Source: Sebastes aleutianus
Lineage: Eukaryota; Chordata; Actinopteri; Perciformes; Sebastidae
Direction of reading: 5' to 3'
Length of the DNA: 64,000 nucleotides
NCBI GenBank assembly: GCA_916700875.1
Contig: CAKAKS010000067.1
Location: forward strand, 7,715,591-7,779,590
The notes under the pieces were generated by a model. It was not told the origin of the DNA, did no database searches, and saw only the letters and a list, made by a program, of their open reading frames with translations. Position numbers and translations under genes: made by a program. This document shows, piece after piece, positions 1 through 9,934 of this stretch (positions are counted from its first letter, which is position 1; the number at the start of each line of letters is the position of its first letter).

Positions 1-149
1 TGAAAAATGATTCTTAAAATACTTCCTATCTATAGGGGCCCTGCCTTATGTCACAATTTAGTTCTAAGATCTTTTTTATGTTTAAAGTTGTGCTAACATG
101 GCGAATAGTCAGAAATAAACTTCTGTTGTATCAAACAATAGCTGCAAAT

Positions 150-430
150 GGACAATTTCAACTTAATATTTATTTTAAATATTGCTTAATCTTTTGATTA
201 TGTCGATTAATAGTCAGAAGAATGTCAGAACAATGCCCATCACATGTTCCCAGAGCTCCAGGTAATGTCTTCTTCACATTGCATATTTTGTCTGACCAAC
301 AATTCAAAACCCAAAACATGAAATCAAAAACAGAAAATCAACAAAATCGTCAGGTTTGAGAAGCTGAAACCAGCAAATGTTTGACATTTTTTGCTTGATA
401 AATGACTTAAACGATTTATAAATGATCAAA
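150..430. repeat. Degenerate dispersed teleost repeat (first copy in window)
   Basis: The stretch reads like a diverged copy of the repeat seen several times at 56.67-57.68 kb and 58.56-58.83 kb. Shared phrases are 'aatgtcagaa', 'gcccatcaca', 'tttgtctgacc' and a block around 'gaagctgaaacc ... tttgacattttttgctt'. It is AT-rich and non-coding. The class is not certain; an old hAT-type non-autonomous element is my inference. Confidence 0.5.
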
Positions 431-433
431 ATA

Positions 434-512
434 ACTGTCAGGATATAATGACCGTTTTATAAGAATAACTTTTTTTATTATATTTGCTCAAAGTTACCAA
501 CTTTAGCTTTAA
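434..512. repeat. Fragment of the 36.8 kb TTAA-flanked element (right end)
   Basis: This 79-bp piece matches the right end of the element at 36779-37420. Both have a 'cgttttataa(g/a)aataact' core, a T-run, 'atatttgctc' and a terminal 'agctttaa'. Only the right end is recognisable, so this is a truncated copy. Confidence 0.6.
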
Positions 513-850
513 TTTGTTGTGGAAGATCAGAGTGAATGCAGATGTCACACTGAAGCTGAGGAGTGAAATACAAAACACAACATTCACACATGTGAACACA
601 GTACACTGCAATGCTTTTCTTTGTTTGCATTTTTATTCTTTTCTTTTTCCAGTTTGTTCCTAGAAATGCTGCACAAGATCATACGGTATATCTTGTTTTA
701 TTATATTCAGACAAACATCAAAATGCCTAGAGTGACATAATAGACATAATACATAAACACCTTTTGAAAAAGGACTTTCAGTTTGTTGTCAACACTGCTT
801 CATATTAGGTTGCATTGTAGTTTCAGTCCAAATCTGTCACACGTACATGT

Positions 851-1307
851 ACATTAACTACAGTTTGTGACCACTGTACTTTCAGAGCCATTTCCCTGTA
901 TTCATATGCACTGAAGTAATGACTTTCAACACTCTTCTCCTTGATGGTTAAATAATGAAGCAGTTTTTTGACTGATGCAGTTCTGTTAGGCCTCTTGGGT
1001 CACTACAGGTGTACTATGTGAAAACTCACCAAAACAGTGTATGCAGAGATGTCACACTGAAGGTGAGGAGTGAAATACAAAACACAAGGTGTTTCACATA
1101 TCTTGGAGCACTGTAATTGTTGCTTTGAAAACTCACATATTAAATCATCATTGTGTGTATGTGAAAATGAATTGAGTGAAGCAACCAAGTACATTAACTA
1201 CAGTTTGTGTCCACTGTACTTTCAGAGCCATTTCCTTGTATTCATATGCACTGAAGTAATGACTTTCAACACTCTTCTCCTTGATGGTTAAATAATGAAG
1301 CAGTTTT
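851..1307. repeat. Two direct copies of a 117-bp block
   Basis: Positions 851-967 and 1191-1307 are the same length and differ at only a few bases; both run from 'acattaactacag' to 'gaagcagtttt'. A second shared block, 'gatgtcacactgaag ... gaggagtgaaatacaaaac', lies at about 541-580 and 1048-1087. The order is therefore A-B ... A-B with different spacing, which suggests a local tandem duplication followed by deletion. No gene is visible inside it. Confidence 0.8.
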
Positions 1308-1441
1308 ATAATTATTATTATTATTATTTATTATTATTGATGGTTTTAAGTAAAGTGGGAAGATACCGGAGCACCCGGAGTAAAACCCACACTACTGAAG
1401 TAGACAACTCACTGCTGCCCACTAAGGAGGCCCTGAGAGAC

Positions 1442-1580
1442 CATTCACTGGTCCTACAGAGACTGATGTCTCTCCTATAGAGGACATTCACTGGTCCTAC
1501 AGAGACTGATGTCTGTCCTATAGAGGCCCATCACTGGTCCTACAGAGACTGGTCTCAGTCCAATAGAGGCCATTCACTGG
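1442..1580. repeat. 43-bp tandem repeat, 3.2 copies
   Basis: Units run 1442-1484, 1485-1527 and 1528-1570, with a 10-bp partial unit to 1580. Each begins 'cattcactggtcctacagag' or a close variant and ends 'atagagg'. The array ends about 20 bp past the stop codon of the minus-strand ORF at 1601-3295, so it probably lies in that gene's 3' untranslated region. Confidence 0.85.
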
Positions 1581-1600
1581 CGGGAGGCAGGACTAATACA

Positions 1601-3295
1601 TTATCGCTTATAAAATAAAGTGTTCAAGCTCTTGAAGCAGCAGAAGAACTTGCTGGTGGTGAAGCAACAACCCGTTGGTGGTGTCTTCAGGTGGTTTTCT
1701 ATAGTGGAGGCTATGTATTCATCAAATTCAATCTGGTTCAGAATCATTGAGACCAGCACGCCTGTTGCAGAGCCCCACTTCTTGCAAAGGTCCTTGTGGA
1801 TCGCCTTGTTGGCCTCATTTATCATTTTCGGGGTGATTTCAATTTCTACTCCCTCGACTTCTGCCCATATTTTTTCAAAGACGCGCTCAACGATGACCTT
1901 TGGGTTTTCAAATTTGCAGTTCACCTTGACTTTGCGGAAGATCCGCGTCACCAGCTTCTCAACAATAAGCAGGATAGCGTGTTTTTTTTGTTCTATCTGT
2001 GCTTTGAGCTGCTTAGATGCTGTGAGTGTCGATTTTGCCAACTCGGTGTTCTTTAAAGCGTCTGTGGCCCGGCCAACGTGGATGCCAGCATAAGTGGCCA
2101 ACCACCACCTCAGCAGTCCAAAGTAACACCAGACTTTGCGGTGTATTTGAGCCTCCATCGTCTCACGTATTGAAGCATACTCTGACTGTATGAGTGATTG
2201 TGGCACAACGTCAGGTATCCCCTCCATGATGTAATCGTAGAGGAGATCACAAAGTGCCTTTGTAAAGACCAGGTCTTTTCCACTGCTAATGTCTTTGAGT
2301 CTAGCCAACAGAGCTTTTTGTTTTCCATCACCGTTTGACAGAACTGTAGAGGTAAAATCACTCATGAACTCCTGAATCTCATCTTTGTTTTTAGCTTCGG
2401 AGTTGGGGAAGAATTTTTTCTTCAGCTCAGTTGCGCATCGATGAATTGACAGTTTGGCAAACTGTGTGGCAAAAAAGGTCTTTATCTTTTTTGCCAGTCC
2501 CTTCAATTTCAATTTCCTCTCTTTTTTGGGTTCTGGGCAGGCACTGGCCAGACTCTCAACCTCGTCGCTGATTGACTGAACGATCTGAGCTGCAATATTT
2601 TCGGTGTCAGACTGCAGCAGCTCTTGCTCGGTGTTGTGCATATCATCTAGAAGAGGTCTGGTGATTTCCCTGAGCTCTTCCCTAATTATTTTCTGTGCAA
2701 GTTTTGTGGTTGCAGCCACAAAGCTGTCGTCACCACGCTGTTGTCCGTCAGTTACAGATGTGTCCTGATTTGCGGGACGGTCCAAATGGCGGAATTTGGT
2801 GAGTTTGCAGGAAGAAGATCTTGCAATCTCTGGCCTCGGTGATTGTCGAGGTGTGCACTTCATTTTGCCCATGAACGTTTTAAACATCTGGCATGCATGA
2901 CTGACCATTTCAGCAAGTGTCTTAGACTCAAGGTAAGACGCATCCTCTGCTGATGAGCTGTTGACCTGTTTTGCAACTTCTTCAGCAATTAAGTCGGTCA
3001 AGGAAATCGTATTGACGCATGTTATTTCAATGCTCACGTCCAGAACCAAGGCAAGAGTCCGAGGGAGTGTGTCTCCCAGACGGGACAGAACACAATCCTT
3101 AGACATGGTCGTGTCCTGAGGCAAAATGGACTCTGCCAATATTGAAATCAGTTCCAAAATCATCTTTGCCAACATCACTTGTGTGGCTTCATCAGCTGCA
3201 CCTGATTTCAGCAATGCCTGCTGTTCAGCTGTGATCCTTTGGAAAAATGATTCAATTGCAGGACGAAGAATCTCCATTGCAATCTTTCTAGTCAT
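1601..3295 (-). CDS. Intronless 564-residue protein of unknown function
   Basis: I do not recognise this protein. It is one uninterrupted ORF on the minus strand, ATG at 3295 and TAA ending at 1601, with A at -3 of the start. There is no signal peptide. The N-terminal 130 residues look helical and rich in acidic and aliphatic residues. Residues about 145-190 form a Ser/Pro/Arg-rich linker. Residues 257-272 are strongly basic, followed by an aromatic KKFFP stretch near 293. Residues about 388-408 are hydrophobic (several Trp and Tyr), possibly a buried helix or membrane contact. The tail carries two Cys pairs (543-544 and 552-553) amid Phe, a pattern seen in palmitoylated tails; that role is inference. 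The clean frame for 1.7 kb in repeat-rich DNA argues it is, or recently was, functional. It could be a retrogene or a lineage-specific intronless gene. The promoter-like cluster at 3488-3587 supports transcription. Confidence 0.75.
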   Translation of the reverse strand: MTRKIAMEILRPAIESFFQRITAEQQALLKSGAADEATQVMLAKMILELISILAESILPQDTTMSKDCVLSRLGDTLPRTLALVLDVSIEITCVNTISLTDLIAEEVAKQVNSSSAEDASYLESKTLAEMVSHACQMFKTFMGKMKCTPRQSPRPEIARSSSCKLTKFRHLDRPANQDTSVTDGQQRGDDSFVAATTKLAQKIIREELREITRPLLDDMHNTEQELLQSDTENIAAQIVQSISDEVESLASACPEPKKERKLKLKGLAKKIKTFFATQFAKLSIHRCATELKKKFFPNSEAKNKDEIQEFMSDFTSTVLSNGDGKQKALLARLKDISSGKDLVFTKALCDLLYDYIMEGIPDVVPQSLIQSEYASIRETMEAQIHRKVWCYFGLLRWWLATYAGIHVGRATDALKNTELAKSTLTASKQLKAQIEQKKHAILLIVEKLVTRIFRKVKVNCKFENPKVIVERVFEKIWAEVEGVEIEITPKMINEANKAIHKDLCKKWGSATGVLVSMILNQIEFDEYIASTIENHLKTPPTGCCFTTSKFFCCFKSLNTLFYKR

Positions 3296-3487
3296 TATGA
3301 TTATCTTTGATGCTTTTTTGAACTTCTGTCAAAATCCTGCTGTAAAACAAATTCTCCTACTACCCTGCTAGTCCTGCTCTTACTGTCCTGCTCTCTCAGT
3401 CGCTCAGCCTGCAATGATTGCAGGAATTATTCTCTCCTATAAGTAAAATTATCTTCAAAGCCAAACCTGAGATCAATGCAACCGACC

Positions 3488-3587
3488 TGACGTCACAGAT
3501 CAAAGGAGCCCCGTTTTAAACTCTGACCTGACGTCACAGCTCACTCCGACCTGACGTCAGTTGCCCTTAGCAACCGTTGCTAGGCAC
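3488..3587 (-). promoter_or_regulatory. Three CRE sites plus two RFX-type X-boxes upstream of the orphan gene
   Basis: Perfect CREB/ATF palindromes TGACGTCA occur at 3488-3495, 3529-3536 and 3552-3559, about 190-265 bp upstream of the ATG at 3295. Directly against the third lies an X-box-like palindrome GTTGCCCTTAGCAAC (3560-3574), then a second half-site pair GTTGCTAGGCAC (3576-3587). In gene orientation the order is X-box, X-box, CRE, CRE, CRE. A T/A-rich TTTAAAA at about 3513-3520 could act as a weak TATA element. It is known that RFX plus CREM/CREB sites mark many spermatid and ciliary genes and, with a CCAAT box, MHC-type SXY modules. I see no CCAAT box here, so the first reading fits better. 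Confidence 0.7.
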
Positions 3588-3927
3588 CTGCAGCAGCTCT
3601 TGATCGTTTTCTCGGGAATCAGCTGGACATATTCAAGTCAGCCAGTAGTTTTCAAATCAATAACCACAAATAAACTATCACAGTTACCATTCTAGCTACC
3701 TTTACTTTAGTAAAAACACCGATAAAACTATGTAGAATACCTGATAGCAAAGAAGGTTTTCAGGTCCAGAAAGAGAGGTGATTTAAAGTGGACGCTGTCC
3801 TGCTCTCTGTCTCCTCCCTCTGACAGAGACAGAGACGCTGCTTGATCTCCTCATTCATTCAGTCCCTATAGAAGATGTACTGGATGTCACAATGTAAATT
3901 AGCTGGTTGGATATCAGTTTGGTAAGA

Positions 3928-4562
3928 ACGAAGGAGTATTAGGGCCACATTGAGGAATAAAATAAATCAGAGATTTAGAGAATAAAGTCATAGTATTACG
4001 AGAATAAAGTCATTGAAAAAAAAGATGTAATATGAGAATTCATTTCATTTTCATGTAAAATTAAAAAAATTAAAAATAAAGAAAAAGAGAAAGATCATAC
4101 CAACAAGTGGACAGCCAGAAAAAGTAGTATTTACATATAATGAAAAGCATAAGAAAAAGAAATTGTCAAACACTTGATGCCTTGATTTACATATTTGAAA
4201 AGGAGTGAGAAGAAGTACACATTTCTTTAATCCCACCCCTTCTCCATAAGTCAATTATTAATTATTAACCAGCTTCCTTATTGAGCTATACATATACTCT
4301 TACTCATTTTCCTAAATTTGTCTAACTATAATTATTACCTTTTATCTCTGTCATACAGAAATATAAATTAATTAATGATATAATTATCCTTATCAAAATA
4401 TAAATTCCTTATCAATCCAGAATACCAATTCATTACTTATAATGTATCTTAATGAAAATACAAATTAATTACTTACATATTTAACTTAATCATATTGACT
4501 AGTTGTTATCTTTTCTTATATACGCATATTATTATTTATAATATACAATATGCACAGGTAAT

Positions 4563-4603
<41 letters not shown>

Positions 4604-5215
4604 CACAGCATCCGACCATGCATATAAAATACAATATAGAATATGTAGATTATACATTATTCTTATACCCAAAATAAAATATATATATGTATATGTTAAT
4701 ATATCTGTTAATATATATATATGTTAATCTTAATAATGTTGACTGTAAGAATAATGAGGTAGTTTGATCCAGATATCCGACATTGTGAATAATCCGTATT
4801 GCTCTTTTTTGGAGAATAGATAATGAATGTAATGAACGTTTTTAGTTGTTGCCCCAGACCTCTGCACAGTAATTTAAATCTGGTAAAACTAGTGAACAGT
4901 AAAGAATGTGGAGTGATTTCTGATCCAGAACCTGTTTTTTGCTTTGTTTAATACCGAGAATAAAGTCATAGAAAAAAAGCCATAATATTATGAGAATAAA
5001 GTCATAATATTATAGAGTAGTAATTTTACGTGTTATTTTAGAGGGGAAATAGTAGGGTATTATGCCCACATTGAGGGTGGGAAATAAATGAGAATAAAGT
5101 CATAATATTACGAGAAACAAAGTCGTTCTTTAATGAGAATAACGTCATAGTATTTCAAGAAAAAAAAGTCATAATATTACGAGAATAAAGTCATAACTTT
5201 ACGAGAAAACTTCCG
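3928..5215. repeat. Element with 'gagaataaagtcata' tandem units, broken copy or copies
   Basis: At 3932 the sequence 'ggagtattagggccacattg' is identical to the left end of the complete element at 54.14 kb. It is followed by 'cgagaataaagtca' units to about 4020. Similar units resume at 4955-5215, with another end-like phrase at 5055-5080. The 0.9 kb between is AT-rich and holds a (TA)n run at about 4566-4601. This looks like one copy split by other DNA or two truncated copies; which one is open. Confidence 0.6.
4566..4601. repeat. (TA)n microsatellite
   Basis: About 18 uninterrupted TA dinucleotides in AT-rich intergenic DNA. Confidence 0.95.
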
Positions 5216-5447
5216 TACACATGTGACAAAGGGACAGGAAGTGAATTTTATTGTGAAGTGACTTTTATTGTGAAAGGTTCTGTTGTGTAATTAAACGAGA
5301 AGACGTCCTTGAAATGTGGTCATTGACAGAAAGTAAGTTAAGATGAAGATAAGAACAATGAAGACTAAAGATAGCCACTACAACCGGAGTGTTGATAAAC
5401 TCCGGTTCTTTTATTGGTAGTTCTTAACGTTGTGGTGTCATTTATTG

Positions 5448-5448
<1 letters not shown>

Positions 5449-5487
<39 letters not shown>

Positions 5488-5498
5488 GCACACACACA
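5449..5498. repeat. (CA)n microsatellite
   Basis: About 25 CA dinucleotides with one CG interruption near the 3' end. Ordinary vertebrate dinucleotide repeat. Confidence 0.95.
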
Positions 5499-5879
5499 AA
5501 ACTGTGAGAACTACAACTACCCTCCTTACTGTAAGTAAGTGCAATAAAACTTTCGGGACTAAAAAGGCATAAACATGATGTAAACGATCAATTTGCTGTG
5601 TTCACAGTCTGATCATCCAATTGTAATATAATTGGATTTTACAAGCCAACCCTGATTTTATAGAATATAGTGTCTAAGTCGAAATAAATGCATTTGTTCT
5701 AAGTTCAAATGATATCTTTATGTACACAGTTAGGCAGTAAGCTAGTTCAGGAGATCAGTAATATGCTCAGATTCCAGTTTGTCATTAATCAGCTTGAAGT
5801 GCAGTAATTCAGACAGCGAAGCAGATGTTTTAATAGAGATGAAGCAAAGCCTATATAGAATTCAAATGATGGGATTAGA

Positions 5880-6519
5880 TACACTGTAAAAAAAAAGAAG
5901 CGTAAAATAACGCAAATTTTCCGGCAGCAGGGGCGCCAGAAAATGTCTGTTAAAAAACGGAAAAATACTGTCCGTTAAATAACATAAGTAAACTGTAAAA
6001 AAACAAAACAGTAGTTATCTTTATATAATTAGCCTTTATTACTGTAATATTACAAGACATATTTTACTTTTAACATATATTTATTGTTAGAATAGTCATA
6101 CACCGTAAATCTAAGACCATTTACTTATAAATCACAAATGAAACATGTAATTTTACGTTGCAAAAGCCCAAATTTACATTAACTCTCAGAAGTTTTTGTA
6201 AAAAAAATCTGTATATTTACAAGAAATATTTTTAGAAATCCATGAAATCCTTTGATTCTAACATAAATAAATTGTTAAAATAGAGTCAAAAACCTCTAAA
6301 AAACAGAATAATTATCTTTAAAAATGATCAAGAAAAGCTTAAATACAGATAATTACGATTGTGATTTCAAAAAATACTGTAAATCTAAGACTATTTACAT
6401 ATAAATCACAAATGAAATATGTAATTTTTAATTTTTTTCCTTTTTCATTTTGAAATACAGACAAAAAATGTCAAATTTCTTGAAAAAAACTGTAAAAAAA
6501 AAGTTTTTCTTACAGTGTA
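5880..6519. mobile_element. TA-flanked MITE, 'CACTGTAAAAA' termini
   Basis: The left end reads TACACTGTAAAAAA and the right end TTTTCTTACAGTGTA, inverted repeats of about 10 bp followed by A/T runs. The outer TA on both sides would be the target duplication, as for Tc1/mariner-type MITEs. Inside, a block beginning 'gtaaatctaaga' is present twice (6105 and 6379, about 274 bp apart), so part of the interior is duplicated. No ORF. Confidence 0.65.
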
Positions 6520-6630
6520 TAACATTTGTATGAATAATGGCACATAAAAGAATTAAAGGAAATTAATTAGCTGACATGTGCTGTGTGCTGTTGGAAAGAT
6601 AAATAACATTACAAAGTTACGCTAAATTCT

Positions 6631-7140
6631 GTCAAGGAAAAACTGGCATGGCCATTTATAAAGGGGTCCCTTGACCTCTGACATCAAGACATGTGAATGA
6701 AAATGGGTTCTATGGGTACCCACGAGTCTCCCCTCTACAGACATGCCCACTTTATGATAATCACATGCAGTTTGGGGCAGTATAAATGTGTTATCTAAAA
6801 TGGTGTATTTGAATATTTCTGCATAGTGGGGTTCCTAAACAGTCTTGGAATTACATAAATTGGGTATCACTGTAAAGATGAGACTCTTGTGGCTCCAATG
6901 AGCCCAACTGTATTCATGTGTGATGATGTTAGTCCCCATAGTAGCCATTTCATTGTAGTGAGAACGTCATTTTTGGAAACTTGACCTCACTGTATAAAAT
7001 GACCTGTGGTGACCTCTAGGATAATCAGAGCCTCATGAAACTTTACAGCCACAAACTAGAGACCTAGGGCATTCAGAGGATGGATGGCTTTCCTAGGTAG
7101 ATTGACAATAAGGGGGTTTCTGAGCAGTTTACAGTACAGA
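6631..7140. repeat. Fragment of the 'agggctgtcaa' hAT family plus unclassified flank
   Basis: The 160 bp from 6631 ('gaaaaactggcatgg') through 'gcccactttatgataatcac' to 'agtttggggca' match the interior of the complete element at 52.3-53.6 kb nearly word for word. Termini are missing. 6860-7140 is non-coding and probably another dispersed repeat, judged by style only. Confidence 0.65.
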
Positions 7141-7479
7141 AGTGCTCGCCATTCTATGGTCGAAGAAAAACATCATTTTTGCAGAAATCTCCAAATGTCA
7201 AAAGTTTGTGTGCGATTTGCTTGAATGAATGAGAAATTCAAATCTGTTGTGAACAACAAACTAATTATTCAGAGATTTTAACTTATTGTTTGGAAAAAAT
7301 TATAATTCTCATTTGAGATTGAGCCAAAGCGAATGAGAAAAACTGTAAATATATACATTAAATTGTGCACATCTGTTGCGACTGATGTGACTGTAAAATG
7401 CTGCTTACACATTCAAACATCAGTAATAGTAATTCAGTAAAACAATATGTAACAATAACAGGGGCAGTTTTCCTGCATT

Positions 7480-7880
7480 GTGAGTACTTCTACTTTTGAT
7501 ACATTTAGCTGATGCTGTATTTATTCTCAAGTAATATTTTAAATATAGGACTTTTAGTTGTAATGGAGTATTTCTACACTGTTCGTGTTACTACTTTTAC
7601 TTAACTGAATACATACCATTGTAGATATTATAAATATGGAATCATCCTGGACAGCCTAGTGTAATTAAAACTGCTTGTCATAACAGTGGTGAAATGAAAC
7701 TAAGTACATTATAAGTAGTTTGTACTTGTACTTTACCTGAGTATTTTCTCGTTATGCCACTTTGTACTTCTATTCCACTACATTTCAGAGGGAAATATTG
7801 TACTTTTTACTTCATTTATTTGACCGCTTTAGTTGCTTTACAAATTAAGATGTTTGCATAAAAAAACACAGGAAGAGCTT
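7480..7880. repeat. Old copy of the 'CAGTGGTGGAA' hAT family
   Basis: Phrases such as 'gtacttgtactttac', 'ttgtacttctattccacta' and 'gggaaatattgtactttttac' are the reverse complement of phrases in the complete element at 43502-43960. The ends are eroded. Nothing coding is visible between here and the acadm promoter. Confidence 0.5.
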
Positions 7881-8739
7881 ATAAAATATGTTTCGTTATA
7901 AATTAAACTGCCCAACAGTATATACAAGTGTGGCTGAAGCGAAGATAATTAATAGGCAACGATTTTGATAATTGTAATTATTTATGAAGTAATTTTTCAT
8001 GCAAAAACATTTGATGGTTCCAGCTTCAAATGTGAGGATTTACTGTGTTTCCTTTTAATTAGTTTGATAAGATTTATTTATTTAATTTATTTTTTACTTT
8101 TAGACAAAATAAACATTGTGAAGGTGTCACTTTGGGGTCCAGGTAATTGTGACTGCATTTCTCACTATTTTCAGAATTTTTACAAACCAAATAATCAATT
8201 GATTAATCAGGAATATAATCAGTAGATTAATCCATAATGGAAATCATCATTGTTGCAGTCGAGCTACAGCCTGCAGGCACTGAGTAGGTTAGGGATTCAC
8301 AGTGGACGAAGCAAACGTCCATTTGCTTGCTTAGCAAACACTAACTAACAGACACTGAGAAATTAGTGTTTCTAGCACAATCCCAGCCAAAGCTGCCTAA
8401 AAGTAAATTAATACATTTATCATAGACCTTTATGATTGATATTAGTCCACCTATTGTACTTATGTATTTGTAGTACTGCAATTCCTCAATGTATCATGAT
8501 ATTCACATTCTGTTTTTTTCACACATACATGTAGAGGAACTGCTTCTGCCCACTGTTACACCAAATTTGGGATCCATCAGAGCATTGCATTATGAAAGTA
8601 CATGAGTTCAGGTGTATGATCTCATATTCGGCCATGGCTTTATATTGCACTTATTTTATTTATAAGACAGGTTATAAATACGAATATGTTTATACTAGAA
8701 TCCATTTCATATGTGGGAGACTTAAGGGAATATGAAAAA

Positions 8740-8960
8740 AATTAGAATCTCAAGATTTACTTTTTTTCCTCGTAGTCTTCTGACTTTAATCTCATAATAT
8801 TACTTTTTTTTTCGTGGAGTTCTGACTTTAATCTCATATTACTTTTTTTCTCATGGACTTCTGACTTTAATCTCATATTACTTTTTTCTCCTAGACTTCT
8901 GACTTTATTCTCATAATATTACTTTTCTCGTAGGAAAGTATATTCGACGTACCAGGTATT
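8740..8960. repeat. Inverted-orientation fragment of the 'gaataaagtcata' array element
   Basis: Five or so units of 'cttctgactttaatctcat', the reverse complement of the array units at 4955-5215 and 54.2-54.55 kb, end in 'attcgacgtacc'. The complete copy also ends next to a 'cgtac' phrase. Confidence 0.6.
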
Positions 8961-9098
8961 TTAAAGTTTAGTTATGTAGTGTTTTAATATTAAGTTGGCA
9001 TGTATTTTAATGTTTGATAATAAAGTGTTTTAAGATTGTTAATATTTGTTTCTCTGCAGAGCATCAGTCGGCCATTAGCTGCTCTTACCGTGGGACTG

Positions 9099-9440
9099 TT
9101 TGGGTCTGGGTATCATCGGATAATCCGTTTTTCCTTTGGAATTCAGAAAGGAAAAACGGATTATCCGATGATACCCAGACCCAAACCTTATACACTGTGG
9201 GAAAGCAGGCAGATTGACAAACAAAACAAACAAAACAAACAAAACAAACAACAAAAATAAAGAAAGAAAATTAGTCAGTCACCAAATAAACCCTAAAGCA
9301 AAACAAACGCAAACAAAAACAGGTCTGTAAACGAGAAAACGGCCGTTTTCTCGTTTTTGGTTTAAAACGAAAAAATAAAAAAACGTTTTTTCCTTTCTGA
9401 ATTCCAAAGGAAAAACGGATTATCCGATGATACCCAGACC
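9099..9440. mobile_element. Palindromic element: 49-bp perfect TIRs plus an internal inverted copy
   Basis: 9103-9151 and 9392-9440 are exact inverted repeats of 49 bp (start GGTCTGGGTATCATCGG). In addition 9099-9137 pairs perfectly with 9147-9185, giving a 39-bp stem with a 9-nt loop. The end sequence is thus present three times: forward, reverse, and reverse again. The interior has a '(caaaa)n'-like run and a 'cggccgttttctcg' palindrome. No ORF and no clear target duplication. Probably a MITE of unknown superfamily. Confidence 0.75.
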
Positions 9441-9824
9441 TAGATTGCAGTGTATACCAGTGTGTAATTCAGCCCTGCCCTGTTAGTGTAGCTGGGGTTA
9501 AACAGTGAGTAGTTTACAGTGGGGGATATGAATTGCAAAGTTAAATTTCTGTAATTAAAACTTCTACTCTTTTAAGATGCTCCTTGATTGTCATTCCTTA
9601 GCCAGCATTTGTGGTGGGTGTTACAAATATATATTTCAGTTTAATGTGGGAGAATATTGTGACTATATGGTGTGATTCAGTCCTGTATTTTGAAGACTGT
9701 GAATTTGAGTTATATGAAAAACATTCAGATCTGTAGATTAGTGGTGCCCTCCCTCTAGACTAGTCTGGAGGTTATGTTGGGTAACAAACTGGGGGAAAAG
9801 TCATTTCCAGATACCAGTCCACCC

Positions 9825-9934
9825 CACGTGATGAATCCCGCTGCTGTGATTGGCCGAGAGGGTCCATATTTATAAGTAGGACAAAGGTTAGATCCAATTC
9901 TTCTGCGGGTCTGAGACAGTTACGACACATAAAC
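9825..9934 (+). promoter_or_regulatory. acadm core promoter with DR1 element
   Basis: In order: E-box CACGTG (9825-9830), inverted CCAAT box ATTGG (9849-9853), TATA-like TATTTATAAG (9867-9876), then AGGACAAAGGTTA (9878-9890). The last is a direct repeat of nuclear-receptor half-sites separated by one base (DR1), the class bound by PPAR/RXR and HNF4. Mammalian ACADM has a known nuclear receptor response element that responds to PPARalpha and related receptors. The transcription start would be about 9900, giving a 5' UTR of some 35 nt before the ATG at 9935. The sites are seen; binding is inferred. Confidence 0.7.

Noticed and set aside
1620..2093. 157-codon plus-strand ORF opposite the orphan gene
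   Set aside because: It is a shadow on the antisense strand of the 564-codon ORF, with no promoter or conserved features of its own.
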